A DNA stretch of 64,000 bases from CALDTK01 sp963837005 (GCA_963837005.1 CAWIMC010000022.1:310001-374000); one strand, 5' to 3'; counted from the stretch's first letter, positions 26,815-36,109 are shown. Numbers and translations are program-made. Notes: a model not told the origin generated them from the sequence alone.

Positions 26815-28071
26815 TCAAAGACCCTGGAAGTGGACCGACAGAACCGTGATGTCGTCGGTCGGCTCGGCGTTGCCCTGGTAGCCACTCAGCTCACGCTCGA
26901 GGCGCGCGTTGAACTCGGTGGCCGTACAGACGCCCCGCGCGCAGGCAAACTCGAGCAGGCGCTCCTCGCCGTACATCAGGCCGTCGGGATTGACGAGTTC
27001 GCTCACGCCGTCGGTGTAACAGAAGAGGAGGCCACCGGCGCTCAGGTCAATGCGCCCCGTGTCCACGCGCGGGATACGGTCGAAGGCACCGAGGAAAGTG
27101 CAGCCGACAGTGAGTTCGACGGGGTCTTCGCAGTTGCTGATGACCACCAGTGGAGGGTTATGCCCGGCGTTTACGTAAGACAGTTGCCGCGTGTTAGTGT
27201 CGTACTCGGCGACGAAGAGCGTTAGGAAGCGATCGCCGCGCGTCACGCGGAACAGCGCCGTATTCAGGGCCTGCACGAAGTCCGCCAGCATCGGCCGCGA
27301 GCGACCGAGCGACCAGAACGATGCCTCGAAGTTGCTCATCAACAGCGCCGCGCCCGTCCCCTTGCCGGCGATGTCGGCCACGCAGAACAGCAGTCGTCCG
27401 TCGTCGAAGTACTCCGCCGAATAAAAGTCTCCGCCCACGCCAAAGCGCGGCAGGTAGAGGGCCGCCATGTCGAAGTGCTCTCCGGAGGGCAGCGTGTCGG
27501 GGACGAGCGAGCGTTGGATCTCGCTGGCCAGCGCCAACTCGGCCTGGTAGCGCTCTTGCTCTAGCTGCTGCTTAAAGAGGCGCTTGTTCTCGATCGCGAC
27601 GGCGACCACGTGCGTAATCGTGGTGACGAGCTGTACGCGGGCCGAAGCCTCGGGGGCGTCGGAGAGGTCGCCGAGAAAGACGTAGACGAGGTTCTGGTTT
27701 TTGTGCGTGACCGGAATCACGAAGTCGAAGCTGCACAGCAGCGGGTGTCCGTCGTCGCTGATTGGCCCACGGACCTGGTAGTCATCGAAACACTCGCTCA
27801 CGCCCACCATGCGCTCGCCGTCGGTGAGGCCAATAAATGAGCGACACTCCCAGTGCCCGTCGCGCTGGAAGTACAGCGCCATGCGCCGGATGCCGAGGTC
27901 CCAGTTGAGGAAGTTGGCGTACATCTCGAAGAGCTCGCGGGCCGATCGGTTTTCGTTGATGGCCTGCGTAATATTGAGCAGGCGGTTGATCTGCAACTCC
28001 TTGAGCCCGAGCTCGCGCTCTAAGGTCTCGGGAGAGTACTCTTGGGTGAAGGTGCCTGGCACAGCGTGCAA
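26815..28071 (-). CDS. GAF-PP2C (SpoIIE-type) serine phosphatase
   Basis: A 418-residue RsbU-like phosphatase. A coiled region and GAF-like domain (residues about 25-175) precede the SpoIIE phosphatase: LASEIQRSLVPDTLPSGE, FGVGGDFYSAEYFDDGRLLFCVADIAGKG (split), VNAGHNPPLVV and LLFCYTDGVSE with metal-binding Asp residues. It should dephosphorylate an anti-sigma antagonist in a partner-switching pathway; no such partner is in the window. It is divergent from the ROK gene. Confidence 0.9.
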   Translation of the reverse strand: MHAVPGTFTQEYSPETLERELGLKELQINRLLNITQAINENRSARELFEMYANFLNWDLGIRRMALYFQRDGHWECRSFIGLTDGERMVGVSECFDDYQVRGPISDDGHPLLCSFDFVIPVTHKNQNLVYVFLGDLSDAPEASARVQLVTTITHVVAVAIENKRLFKQQLEQERYQAELALASEIQRSLVPDTLPSGEHFDMAALYLPRFGVGGDFYSAEYFDDGRLLFCVADIAGKGTGAALLMSNFEASFWSLGRSRPMLADFVQALNTALFRVTRGDRFLTLFVAEYDTNTRQLSYVNAGHNPPLVVISNCEDPVELTVGCTFLGAFDRIPRVDTGRIDLSAGGLLFCYTDGVSELVNPDGLMYGEERLLEFACARGVCTATEFNARLERELSGYQGNAEPTDDITVLSVHFQGL

Positions 28072-28141
28072 GGTAGTGCGCAGTCTCCTTTACGGCGCTC
28101 TTGGGCGACGCACGGCTCAGCGGTCTACTTTCGCCGGCACG

Positions 28142-29044
28142 ATGGGACCAATCTGGGGGATAGACTTAGGCGGCACGAAGATCGAGGGCGTCGTCCTCGA
28201 ATCGGCCGCGAGCATGAGCGTCCTGCGGCGCATGCGCATCCCCACCGAGATAGATAAGGGCTACTACCACGTGCTGGGGCAAATCCACAAGCTCGTAGAA
28301 GTGCTGAGCGCCGAGGTGAGCGTACGGCCCGCCAGCATCGGGATCGGCCTTCCGGGGGCGCTCGACCCCATCACGCGAACACTAAAGTCCTCCGGGTGGG
28401 AGGCCCTCGACGGCAAGCCGATCCAGAGCGACCTGGAGACCTACCTCGGGGTGCCGGTCCGCGTCGCCAACGACGCCAACTGCTTTGCGCTCGCCGAGAC
28501 GCGCTACGGCAGCGTGCCGGAGGTGTTGCCGACGGCCAAGTGCGTGGTAGGCGTGATACTCGGTACGGGCGTCGGGGCGGGAATCGTCTTCAATGGTCGC
28601 GTGTACCCTGGTCGCCAGGGCATCGCCGGGGAGTGGGGCCACAACTTCCTCGACGAGTCGGGCGGACGCTGCACCTGCGGGCGCTACGGCTGTGCGGAGA
28701 CGGTGATCAGCGGTCCGGCCCTGGAGCGCCATTACGAGCAACTGAGCGGTCGGCACCTCCCGCTGGCAGACATTGCCGCCGCCGCCGAGCTCGGACGTGA
28801 TCAGGCTGCCGCGCAGACCATCGAGCGCCTCGTCTACAATTTCGCCAAGGCCGTCGGCGCGGTCATCAATCTACTCGACCCCGACGCGATCATTATCGGG
28901 GGTGGCGTTGGCAAAATCGAGGCGCTGCACACGCAGGGTCCAGATCTGATCAAACGCTTCGTGTACAATACGCGGCTGGACACCTTGATTTTGAAGCCCA
29001 AGCTGGGGGACAGCGCGGGAGTGTTCGGGGCGGCGTTGTTGTAG
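28142..29044 (+). CDS. ROK family sugar kinase
   Basis: A 300-residue ROK kinase. The phosphate loop GIDLGGTKIEG is at residue 6, NDANCFALAE mid-protein, the EWGH substrate Glu/His in GIAGEWGHN, and the CTCGRYGCAE zinc cluster. These fit glucokinase or N-acetylhexosamine kinases. The sugar is not determinable. The start at 28142 puts the phosphate loop at the usual position; the frame upstream is antisense to the phosphatase gene. The ABC exporter genes follow after 33 bp. Confidence 0.9.
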   Translation: MGPIWGIDLGGTKIEGVVLESAASMSVLRRMRIPTEIDKGYYHVLGQIHKLVEVLSAEVSVRPASIGIGLPGALDPITRTLKSSGWEALDGKPIQSDLETYLGVPVRVANDANCFALAETRYGSVPEVLPTAKCVVGVILGTGVGAGIVFNGRVYPGRQGIAGEWGHNFLDESGGRCTCGRYGCAETVISGPALERHYEQLSGRHLPLADIAAAAELGRDQAAAQTIERLVYNFAKAVGAVINLLDPDAIIIGGGVGKIEALHTQGPDLIKRFVYNTRLDTLILKPKLGDSAGVFGAALL

Positions 29045-29077
29045 AGCGAGCCCTTGGCTCACGCTACCTTCCCCCCA

Positions 29078-29746
29078 ATGCTCTGCAGCCGCGACCTCAC
29101 CTTCCGCTACCCTTCCGGCAGCGATCTTCACTTGCCCGATGTCGAGATCCCCGCAGGTGGGGAGGCGCTGGTGCTCGGGCCGAGCGGCTCTGGCAAGTCG
29201 ACGCTCCTAAGTTTGTGGTCGGGTCTGCTTTCGCCAAAACATGGGACCATCACCGTCGCCGATGTGCGAGTAGATCAATTGCGCGGAGCCGCTCGGGACC
29301 GGTGGCGGGGAAGCCAGGTGGGCTTCGTGTACCAGAGTCCACGGCTCATCGCGAGCCAGTCGGTGGCGGATAATATCGAGCTGCCGAGGCGCCTTTCGGC
29401 AAAACCCGTCTCCCGCACTTCGACCCTGGCCGCCATGGACGAACTCGGCATCGCGCACCTCGCCGACCGCTACCCGAACGACTGTAGCCTCGGTGAGCGC
29501 CAACGCATCGGTATCCTCCGAGCCGTGGCCCACGAACCGACCCTCCTGCTCGCCGATGAACCAACCAGTGCCCTCGATCGCCACAACGCGATGGCCGTCG
29601 CCGAACTCCTCCGCGAACGCGCTCGCCGACACGGGGCCACTTTGGTTATTGTGACGCACGACGACCGACTGCGACCGCTCTTCGAACACACCATCACGCT
29701 CGCCGCTACTGCGGCCACCCAAACCGCTACCAATGACCGTCCTTAG
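29078..29746 (+). CDS. ABC transporter ATP-binding protein, LolD/MacB-like
   Basis: A 222-residue ATPase. Walker A GPSGSGKST, Q-loop VYQSP, signature variant CSLGERQRIG, Walker B LLLADEP and switch THDDR are all present. Small size and order match LolD/MacB-type exporters. The ATG at 29078 begins the usual LCSRDLTFRYP strand. It overlaps the permease gene by 14 bp. Two 16-nt motif copies lie in it, flanking the Q-loop region (LSPKH and LSAKP). Confidence 0.9.
   Translation: MLCSRDLTFRYPSGSDLHLPDVEIPAGGEALVLGPSGSGKSTLLSLWSGLLSPKHGTITVADVRVDQLRGAARDRWRGSQVGFVYQSPRLIASQSVADNIELPRRLSAKPVSRTSTLAAMDELGIAHLADRYPNDCSLGERQRIGILRAVAHEPTLLLADEPTSALDRHNAMAVAELLRERARRHGATLVIVTHDDRLRPLFEHTITLAATAATQTATNDRP
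29226..29241 (-). repeat. 16-nt hairpin motif copy
   Basis: TGTTTTGGCGAAAGCA; ABC ATPase, LSPKH. Confidence 0.82.
29391..29406 (-). repeat. 16-nt hairpin motif copy
   Basis: GGTTTTGCCGAAAGGC; ABC ATPase, LSAKP. Confidence 0.9.
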
Positions 29747-31088
29747 GCTCGTTTGGGGGTACCTCCGACACCGCCCGCTGGCTGCGGCGCTCCCCGTAGG
29801 ACTCGTAGCCCTCGGTACGGGCTTGCTGAGTTTGTTGCTGCTGCTAGACCGGCAACTCACCGAGCAGTTCGATCGCAACTTGGCGGGGGTCGATATGGTG
29901 ATCGGGGCAAAGGGCTCACCGCTGCAACTCGTCACCTCGACCATCTACCATGCCGATGCTCCCACCGGCAACGTGCCCGTCAAGTCGGTAAAGCCCTTCG
30001 GTAGGCCGGGGCATCCGCTTATCGAAGAAGCGGTGCCACTTGCCCTCGGCGACAGCTACCGCGGCCGACGGATCGTGGGGACGACGAGTACCTTCTTCGG
30101 CTGGTACGGTGCCGAGCTGGCGGAGGGGCGACTTCCCAATGCACCTTTTGAGGTGGTGGTGGGGGCTCGTGCGGCGGTGACGGCTTCGCTCGGGATGGGC
30201 CAGAAGTTCCAGAGCGCGCATGGTCTCGATGACAATGAGGACCTCACGCACACGGACGCTGGTTTTTTGAAGGTGGTCGGGGTACTAGCACCGACGGGTT
30301 TGGTCATCGATGAGTTGATTGTCACGCCGGTGGAGACAGTCTGGGCGGTGCACGATCACCATGGGGGGGAGGCGGAACAGACCGCGGCGGATGAAGAGGG
30401 TTTTGACGAAAGTCACGAAGGACACGGAGAGCACGGCGAGCACAGCGATCACAGCGATCACAGCGCCAGACACGGATCTACATGGCGAGCACGAAGCAGG
30501 AGAGGTACAGCACGTAGCCCTGTCTACGCCTTGGTACGAGCGTGAAGACAAGAGCATTACGGCTCTGCTCACCAAATTTTCGGCGCGCAACACCGCGACC
30601 CTCAATTTTGCGCGCAACCTCAACGAGAACACGGACCTAATGGCCGCGACGCCGCCTGTAGTCATGGCGCAGTTTAGCGAACAGGTCGCGGGGGCGGAGG
30701 CGGTGGTACGCGCACTCGGCAGTGTGATCTTGATCGCGTCTCGATCCTGAGCCTCTTCGTTATTCTGCTCAATGCGCTACGCGATAGGCTGGGCGAACTA
30801 GCGCTGTTGCGCTCGCTCGGGGCGACGCCGGGGTTTGTGTTTGGGCTGGTGTTGGCGGAGGGCCTGCTGTTGGCGGCGCTGGGAGCAGTACTCGGGCTGG
30901 TCGGAGGTCGCGTACTGTTTTATGTATTGCAACTCCGTTTGGCGGAGCGCTATCCCGTGGGCTCGCTCGACTTCGCTACATCGCCCAGGAGCCGGGTTTG
31001 CTCGGCCTGAGCTTGTTGGCGGCCCTTGTTGCGGCGCTGTCTGCCCGCCTGGTGGGCCTACCGAGTAGACCCGGGGCTAACGCCCTAA
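29733..31088 (+). pseudogene. FtsX-like ABC permease with His-rich segment, several frameshifts
   Basis: Four frames in sequence encode one permease of about 450 residues: an N-terminal helix and periplasmic domain (GVDMVIGAKGSPLQL), a His/Gly/Asp-rich segment (HGEHGEHSDHSDHS), then VALSTPWYEREDKSI, the FtsX helices (LRSLGATPGFVFGLVLAEGL) and the usual end WWAYRVDPG. Breaks lie near 30475, 30740, 30990 and 31040; the last frame stops with TAA at 31086-31088. Pieces remain well conserved, so assembly errors are more likely than decay. Together with the ATPase it should form a MacB/LolC-type exporter; the His-rich loop hints at metal. Confidence 0.75.
30399..30414 (+). repeat. 16-nt hairpin motif copy
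   Basis: GGTTTTGACGAAAGTC; A-T at 8/15; beside the His-rich segment, GFDES. Confidence 0.88.
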
Positions 31089-31092
31089 ACGA

Positions 31093-31130
31093 CAGCACGC
31101 GCCACAATCCGAGGATCGTAGCGCGTGCTG
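31093..31130 (+). terminator. terminator-like hairpin after the ABC permease gene
   Basis: CAGCACGCGC and GCGCGTGCTG form a perfect 10-bp stem five bases after the permease stop, with an 18-nt loop. A 16-nt motif copy with its T-run follows at 31135. Confidence 0.55.
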
Positions 31131-31134
31131 AAGT

Positions 31135-31150
31135 GGTTTTGCCGAAAGGC
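31135..31150 (+). repeat. 16-nt hairpin motif copy
   Basis: GGTTTTGCCGAAAGGC; directly after the permease terminator-like stem. Confidence 0.9.
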
Positions 31151-31225
31151 GTCAACTTAGAGTCCCTTCGAAGTGATCGCCTGGTCGTGGCGATTGTAGA
31201 AGTTGTCGTTGCCGAACATGCGGTG

Positions 31226-31813
31226 CTATAGAAACCGTCGTCCATGCCTTTGAAACTTCGTGTCGAAGTCCTTGTAGGCTGTCCGGTCGAAGGTCGTACC
31301 AGCGGCTTGCTCCTTGAACTGTGGGTGTGCAGTCTCGTAGTAGTGGAGCGATTCGATCTCGTACCGGGGGCGCAACTCGGAGCCGCGGCGGTAACGGGGG
31401 GCGAGACCAATGTAGTCGGCGGTCACGCCGTTCACATGAATCGAGTTGTTCGCATGGTCGAGCTTGGCCATGCCTATTGGCACGATGACTAGCTCATCGA
31501 CGTCCTCTTTGTAGGTGTTTCCAGCTTCGGTGTCGAGGTAGGTGGTCCGGTCACGGTACGGTGTGGCGAACTCGTGGTCGGTAGCGACTTCGAGGTAGCG
31601 CACTTTCTCTAGCGCCTTATCGACGATCAGGTTGTCGACTTTGCCGACGACTTGGCCACCGTCGAGCTTGACGGTCCATCCGCGCACGTCTGGGTCGTCG
31701 TGGTGGACCTTGTAGTCGGGGAGGTCGTGAAGGTAGAACAGGCGTCGGTGGTCGGTGCCGAGGGCACGATTGGTGGTTGCTTTAGTGGGGTTGTCGCTTA
31801 CGATGGAAGACAT
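31226..31813 (-). CDS. PRC-barrel domain protein
   Basis: A 195-residue soluble protein with a PRC barrel (GWTVKLDGGQVVGKVDNLIVDK, shortened) and DELVIVPIGMAKLDHANNSI, resembling the photosynthetic reaction-centre H-subunit domain found in stress proteins. The C-terminus is rich in Tyr, Arg and Phe. It precedes no recognised electron-transfer gene. Its neighbour upstream is an acidic membrane-anchored protein, and the two may form a stress-response pair. Confidence 0.82.
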   Translation of the reverse strand: MSSIVSDNPTKATTNRALGTDHRRLFYLHDLPDYKVHHDDPDVRGWTVKLDGGQVVGKVDNLIVDKALEKVRYLEVATDHEFATPYRDRTTYLDTEAGNTYKEDVDELVIVPIGMAKLDHANNSIHVNGVTADYIGLAPRYRRGSELRPRYEIESLHYYETAHPQFKEQAAGTTFDRTAYKDFDTKFQRHGRRFL

Positions 31814-31899
31814 AGTATTGTGTTGTTTAGATTGGAGGGAAGGGAGGTGGGGAGTAAGGATACCGGCAGGCGTGGAGGCCTACCGGAACATTTGGTTAT

Positions 31900-32577
31900 T
31901 TACCCAGGGGCTTGGTCACGCATGGCTTCGAGGGCCACTTTGGCTTTCCCGAAGAAAGTGCGGACGTCTTCCTTTTGGTTGAGGGTTAAGGTTTCTGGGG
32001 TGATCTCGCTGGCGGCCTTGCTCACTTCGGCTACGGCACCTTCCAGGCCAGGGTATTTTGCCTTCTGGACTTCCGACAATACATCAGCAATCGACGTTGC
32101 GGCAGAGCGGATCATGTCGGCGTGAGTGGTCGCCATCGGGTCCAGCGTGATGGCATCTGCGTTCTGGCGAATCATTGCCGCTTTCTGCTTAATGTTGACA
32201 TCGTCACCCATACCGGTAGCGTAGCTGAGAGCTACGGTAGCGTTGGCGAGTTGGTTGAGGGCGTTGTGGCTGAACTCGTGGTCGAGACCCATCTCGCCGG
32301 TCATGTTCTCGGTGTATGTAGCGTACTCGGTGGCGAGGTCGCCGAAGCGAGCACCAGCAGCGGGATCGTCGAAGTCGATGAGGGTGTACTGGTTGCCGTT
32401 GCTCACGATCTCGGAGCCGCGGTCGCCTTCGACGAGTTCGGTGTTTTCGACGATGTCGTCGTCATCGTCCTCGAGGAGTTCAGCAATGCCCCAGATCGCT
32501 AGTGCGAGGAGGAGGAGTCCGAGGATCCACGGGAGGATGCTGCTCTTTTCTTTCTTTTCAATTCTTAGGTCTGCCAT
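31900..32577 (-). CDS. membrane-anchored helical protein, unknown function
   Basis: A 225-residue protein. A basic N-terminus (LRIEKKEKSS) and one transmembrane helix (residues 14-34) are followed by an acidic run (EDDDDD) and a largely alpha-helical domain with repeated heptad-like Ala patterns. The topology suggests an exported domain anchored to the inner membrane. It is 86 bp upstream of the PRC-barrel gene on the same strand. I do not recognise the family. Confidence 0.7.
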   Translation of the reverse strand: MADLRIEKKEKSSILPWILGLLLLALAIWGIAELLEDDDDDIVENTELVEGDRGSEIVSNGNQYTLIDFDDPAAGARFGDLATEYATYTENMTGEMGLDHEFSHNALNQLANATVALSYATGMGDDVNIKQKAAMIRQNADAITLDPMATTHADMIRSAATSIADVLSEVQKAKYPGLEGAVAEVSKAASEITPETLTLNQKEDVRTFFGKAKVALEAMRDQAPG

Positions 32578-32851
32578 GATGTGTTAGGTTTGTAGGTTTA
32601 GCGTTAAGGAGTTGACTCGTAGTCGGTTGTGAATAACGCGGAAGTATTTTCCCTTGTTCACAATGTGTTAGATTGTCCGCTACAATACTTTATCGGATCG
32701 CGCCAAAACACTCGGTGTGGCGACGTTGGCCCTTGCGGCTTGACCTCGCGTTAACGTCGTGGAGCTGGGGATTGCGGGCGTCGCGCTAGCTTTGTGGCAT
32801 GTCTACGCCCGCCCGCCTTGCCTCTTTTGCCCTTGCCTTTCTTCCGTGCTA

Positions 32852-32867
32852 GGTTTTGGCGAAAGCC
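32852..32867 (+). repeat. 16-nt hairpin motif copy
   Basis: Full consensus at the signal-peptide end of the DUF3299-like protein, GFGES. Confidence 0.92.
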
Positions 32868-33126
32868 TCGCCCAGAGTACCGCCGCGGGCTGGAGCACCC
32901 TGGCCCGCGTCACGTTCACGAAGGAGTACGACGAGCTGCTCGGCCTCAAAGTCGACAAGCCCGTCTTCTCGAAGGCCGTCAAAGACCTCGACGGCAAGCA
33001 GGTGACGCTCAAGGGCTACGTCATCCCGACCGAGGGCTACAAGTCTCACAAGGAGTTCGTCTTCTCGGCCTACCCTTACAGCAGTTGCTTCTTCTGCGGC
33101 GGGGCCGGACCGGAGACAGTGGTGGA

Positions 33127-33142
33127 GGTTTTGGCGAAAGCC
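33127..33142 (+). repeat. 16-nt hairpin motif copy
   Basis: Full consensus; DUF3299-like gene, VLAKA. Confidence 0.92.
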
Positions 33143-33170
33143 CCCGTCGAGTACAGCGCCGACGCGATCA

Positions 33171-33186
33171 CCCTTTCGGGAAAACT
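33171..33186 (-). repeat. 16-nt hairpin motif copy, two swapped pairs
   Basis: AGTTTTCCCGAAAGGG; 7/16 and 8/15 both C-G; GAAA loop; LSGKL. Confidence 0.75.
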
Positions 33187-33278
33187 ACGCCTCAATTCAT
33201 CAGACCCGAATGCGCTGATGTACACGCTGGAGGAAGCGGCGGTGGTAAAGTGAATTATCCTCAAGGCACCTCAAGCTT

Positions 33279-33776
33279 TCACCGCCCGCCGCCAGCCCCA
33301 CTCAGCAACAACAGCAGCCCAACGAAGAGCAGCACTACGTAGACGAAGGGCATGTAGCTGAACAGGATGAGTCGCGTGCGGTCGGCGACGTACATGAGCG
33401 CCATCAGCCCGAAGATCATCGCCATCAAACCGCTGAGGCGCCCGAAACCGGGCACGTAGTCGAGGTCCACGTTTTGGCGGATAACGATCAGCGTAGCGAC
33501 CATACTCAGGATTGGCACGACCTGCGTGAGGATATTGAGGTCCCAGACGCTCTGGCGCTCGAAGAGGAACAGGTACGCCAGTAGCGCTACCGCGCAGGAT
33601 GCCCGGGATACAGACCAGGTAAATCAGCACGGCGTACACCTGCCGCCACGGCGACTCGTATCCGCGCCCGCGCCCGAAGTGCGCCACCAGAGCGCCATGA
33701 CCGGTGGGAACAGCAAGCACGCCAGCGTCAGCAGCGGATGTCCGGAGAGATAGTCGAAGAATTGGTGGAGCGTCAT
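33279..33776 (-). pseudogene. four-helix membrane protein, two frame breaks
   Basis: Three frames join into one hydrophobic protein of about 165 residues: MTLHQFFDYLSGHPLLTLAC, then VAHFGRGRGYESPWRQVYAV, then AVALLAYLFLFERQSVWDLN and SYMPFVYVVLLFVGLLLLLS. Breaks lie near 33695 and 33598, each fixed by a small indel. The family is not recognised. It is downstream of another frame-broken membrane protein gene on the same strand. Confidence 0.6.
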
Positions 33777-33867
33777 AAAAGTGGGAGTAAGCGTAGAACG
33801 TGAAGAGACGTAGACCGTCTGCGGAGGGCCAGATTTACTATCACTTTCCAGTTCACCACTATCGACT

Positions 33868-34296
33868 TCACTCCGCTCCGGGTGCTCCTCCTTGAACAAC
33901 TGCCACCGACTCCCCGAGGCTATGAAGAGTGCGCTTTCGCCAAAACTCCCGGGTTCGTAAAAGCGCACCCGCACGATGCGCCCGATCCCGATCGACGTCT
34001 CGCGGACTCTCGATGTTGCCCCACGGGTAGCGCGCCTGCCGGAAGAAGTCGGTCACGTATACCCAGTCCCGACCCATCTCCACCCGGCGCAGGCGCCAGA
34101 CCGTCAAGGCGAACACCGCAAGCATCCCGAGATAGAAGGCCGTGAACACGATAGCGGACCGTCGTTCCTGACACATTCCCGTAGTAGCCGCGGTGGTCGA
34201 ACCAGAAGTACAGCGGAAGGCGCCGAAGAAGACCGTAAGCAGCACCGGGAAAAAGATCCGCAGCATGAGCGTAAGATTGGAGGACACCTGCTGCAT
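33868..34296 (-). pseudogene. membrane protein with PH-like domain, frame breaks
   Basis: Pieces in three frames read as one protein: an N-terminal helix (LMLRIFFPVLLTVFFGAF), a short loop (YFWFDHRGYYGNVSG), a second helix (AFYLGMLAVFALTVW), then a domain resembling bacterial PH proteins (DWVYVTDFFRQARYPWGNIES, shortened; VRVRFYEPGSFGESALFIAS). Breaks lie near 34215, 34155 and 34010. The C-terminal end is uncertain because one frame runs on toward the next gene. A motif copy at 33932 is read as SFGES. Confidence 0.55.
33932..33947 (-). repeat. 16-nt hairpin motif copy
   Basis: AGTTTTGGCGAAAGCG; PH-like membrane protein, SFGES. Confidence 0.82.
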
Positions 34297-34336
34297 AGGT
34301 GGAGACTGAGTGGGCTAGCGTCGGACGAGCAACCCC

Positions 34337-35194
34337 TTAGTTGAGCTTGGCGAGGTCCTTCGCGGCGGCGACCTGCCGACGCTCGACGCGTTGCGCGATG
34401 AGGATGCTGATCTCGTACAGCGCGTAGAGCGGTACGCCGAGCATCATGAGCGTGAGCGGATCGGGCGGCGTGACGATGGCCGAGAGGATCAGCAGCACTA
34501 CGATCGCGTGGCGGCGGTACTCCTTCATGATCGCCGAGGAGAGCGAGCCCCACCTTCGTGAGGAAGAACACCAGTACCGGCAACTCGAAGATGACCCCGG
34601 ACGGGATCGTAAATAGCGTGAGGTACGTGATGTAGCTCGACAGCGCGGGTTGCGGCTCGACGCCCGGCAGTTCGTAATTGACCAGGAAGCTCACCGCGAA
34701 GGGCGCGATGAGGTAGTACCCGAAGGCTACGCCCGTCAGGAACAGCGAGCTACAGATGAACACCGTACCGCGTGCGGCCTGCTGTTCGGTGTCGTAGAGC
34801 GCCGGCCGCACGAAGCGCCACAACTCCCAGAAGATGTACGGGAACGCCACCACGAACCCGAGGATGAACGACACCTGCATGTGGATGATGAAGGTCTCCC
34901 CGAACACCGGCGTGATCCACTTGATCGGGTCGACCGTCCATGCAGAGCGTCTCGGAGCCGACCAGATCCCCGAGCGCGCACAACGCCCGGAAGGTGATGA
35001 AGTCCTGCTTCGTCGGGCCGAAGATGATCGGTGTTGAACACGAAGTCCTTCGCGAGGAAGACCACGATCGTAATCACGACCAGGGCGATCACCGCGCGCA
35101 CGAGGTGCCACCGCAGCGCCTCGAGGTGGTCGAGGAAGCTCATCTCCGCCTCCTGCGCGGCGAGCTTGTCTACGTCTACCTGGTCTAGCGGCAT
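34337..35194 (-). pseudogene. tatC: Sec-independent translocase TatC, frame breaks in this assembly
   Basis: Frames join into a full TatC: MSFLDHLEALRWHLVRA at the N-terminus (signal-peptide-binding face), then ITPVFGETFIIHMQVSFILG, FPYIFWELWRFVRPALY, IPSGVIFELPVLVFFLTKVGL (shortened) and the last helices ILSAIVTPPDPLTLMMLGVPL. Breaks lie near 35035, 34945 and 34545. TatC is the receptor of the twin-arginine export pathway in the inner membrane. All conserved blocks survive, so base-calling indels are more likely than inactivation. No tatA lies in the window. Confidence 0.85.
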
Positions 35195-35308
35195 GGGGCG
35201 CGAAGGTATGCGCGACAAGGGGGACACATGCGTCTGCGCGGCGTCACCGCATGCTGTCTCCCGCGTGGCACTACACGCGAAACCTGGCGTCGAAACCATC
35301 GCGGGTTT

Positions 35309-35950
35309 CTACGCCCCCAGCCGCTCTACGATCCACCCCTCACTAGCCCTCTTGAACCGAAACCGATCATGTAGCCGACTCGAGCGCCCCTGCCAGAACT
35401 CAATCTCCGTCGGCGTCACGCGGTAGCCACCCCAGTGCTCCGGCACCGGCACGTCATCCGTTTTGGCGTAAGCCGCCTCCAACTCGGCCTGCTTGTCCTC
35501 CATCACGCGCCGATCTTCGATCACGCGGCTCTGCGGCGAGGCCCAGGCCCCGATCTGCGAACCCTTCGGACGCGAGTGGAAGTACGCCGCCGTCTCCTCG
35601 CGACTGATCTGCTGCACGCTGCCCCGGATGCGCACCTGCCGCTCGTGCTCGAGCCAGTTGAACACCATCGCCGCCGAGGGGTGCTGCTCGATCTGCTGGC
35701 CTTTCGCGCTTTCGTAATTGCTATAAAACACGAAGCCTCGTTCGTCGTAGCCCTTTAGCAACACGACTCGCGCATCCGGCTTACCGTGCGCATCTACGGT
35801 CGCGACGACCACCGCGTTCGGTTCAGCGAGCTCGTCTGCGATCGCCGCCTCGATCCATGCCCGGAATTGCGCAATCGGATCTTCCAGGAGGTCCTCCCGC
35901 TCCAAGGCCCCCCGGTGGTAGTCTTCTCGTAAATCGGCAACGTTAGACAT
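35309..35950 (-). CDS. pdxH: pyridoxamine 5'-phosphate oxidase
   Basis: A 213-residue PdxH, the flavin enzyme that oxidises pyridoxamine or pyridoxine phosphate to pyridoxal phosphate. Family blocks seen: N-terminal DYHRGALEREDL, ARVVLLKGYDERGFVFYSNYES (split), AAMVFNWLEHERQVRIRG, SRPKGSQIGAWAS and the C-terminal FWQGRSSRLHDRF. Length is standard. A 16-nt motif copy with a GTAA loop is read as AYAKTD. Confidence 0.96.
   Translation of the reverse strand: MSNVADLREDYHRGALEREDLLEDPIAQFRAWIEAAIADELAEPNAVVVATVDAHGKPDARVVLLKGYDERGFVFYSNYESAKGQQIEQHPSAAMVFNWLEHERQVRIRGSVQQISREETAAYFHSRPKGSQIGAWASPQSRVIEDRRVMEDKQAELEAAYAKTDDVPVPEHWGGYRVTPTEIEFWQGRSSRLHDRFRFKRASEGWIVERLGA
35459..35474 (+). repeat. 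16-nt hairpin motif copy
   Basis: CGTTTTGGCGTAAGCC; GTAA loop; pdxH, AYAKT. Confidence 0.82.
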
Positions 35951-35997
35951 AGTTTGGCTTTAGCAAGGTCCAACAAGCATCACCGGCTTGCGTTGCC

Positions 35998-36013
35998 GGC
36001 TTTCGCCAAAACT
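35998..36013 (-). repeat. 16-nt hairpin motif copy
   Basis: AGTTTTGGCGAAAGCC; intergenic, upstream of both pdxH and the PD40 gene. Confidence 0.9.
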
Positions 36014-36109
36014 TGCGCTCGTTGTCCCCGCAGCCCCCGCGGCAATCCCTGAGCACTGAGCACTGAGCACTCCAAACCTTTCGGCCCAATATTTGCCTAC
36101 TACCCTACC

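Larger units (their letters stand above)
32799..33253 (+). pseudogene. DUF3299-like secreted protein, frame break in the signal peptide
   Basis: The frame that runs to 33253 holds the conserved body (LARVTFTKEYDELLG, LKGYVIPTEGYKSHKEF, SSCFFCGGAGPETVVEV), related to DUF3299 periplasmic proteins with a paired-Cys motif. Its own upstream codons do not make a signal peptide. The ATG at 32799 in another frame gives a good one, MSTPARLASFALAF, so a one-base error near 32825-32850 is likely. Three hairpin motif copies lie in it, at 32852, 33127 and 33171. A role in metal handling is possible but not shown. Confidence 0.65.

Noticed and set aside
27809..28141. N-terminal extension of the ROK kinase
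   Set aside because: The region is antisense to the phosphatase gene and its translation is unlike any ROK domain; the ATG at 28142 fits.
34337..35194. tatC as a true decayed pseudogene
   Set aside because: Every conserved block survives and breaks are small indels in a region full of similar breaks, so assembly error is more likely.
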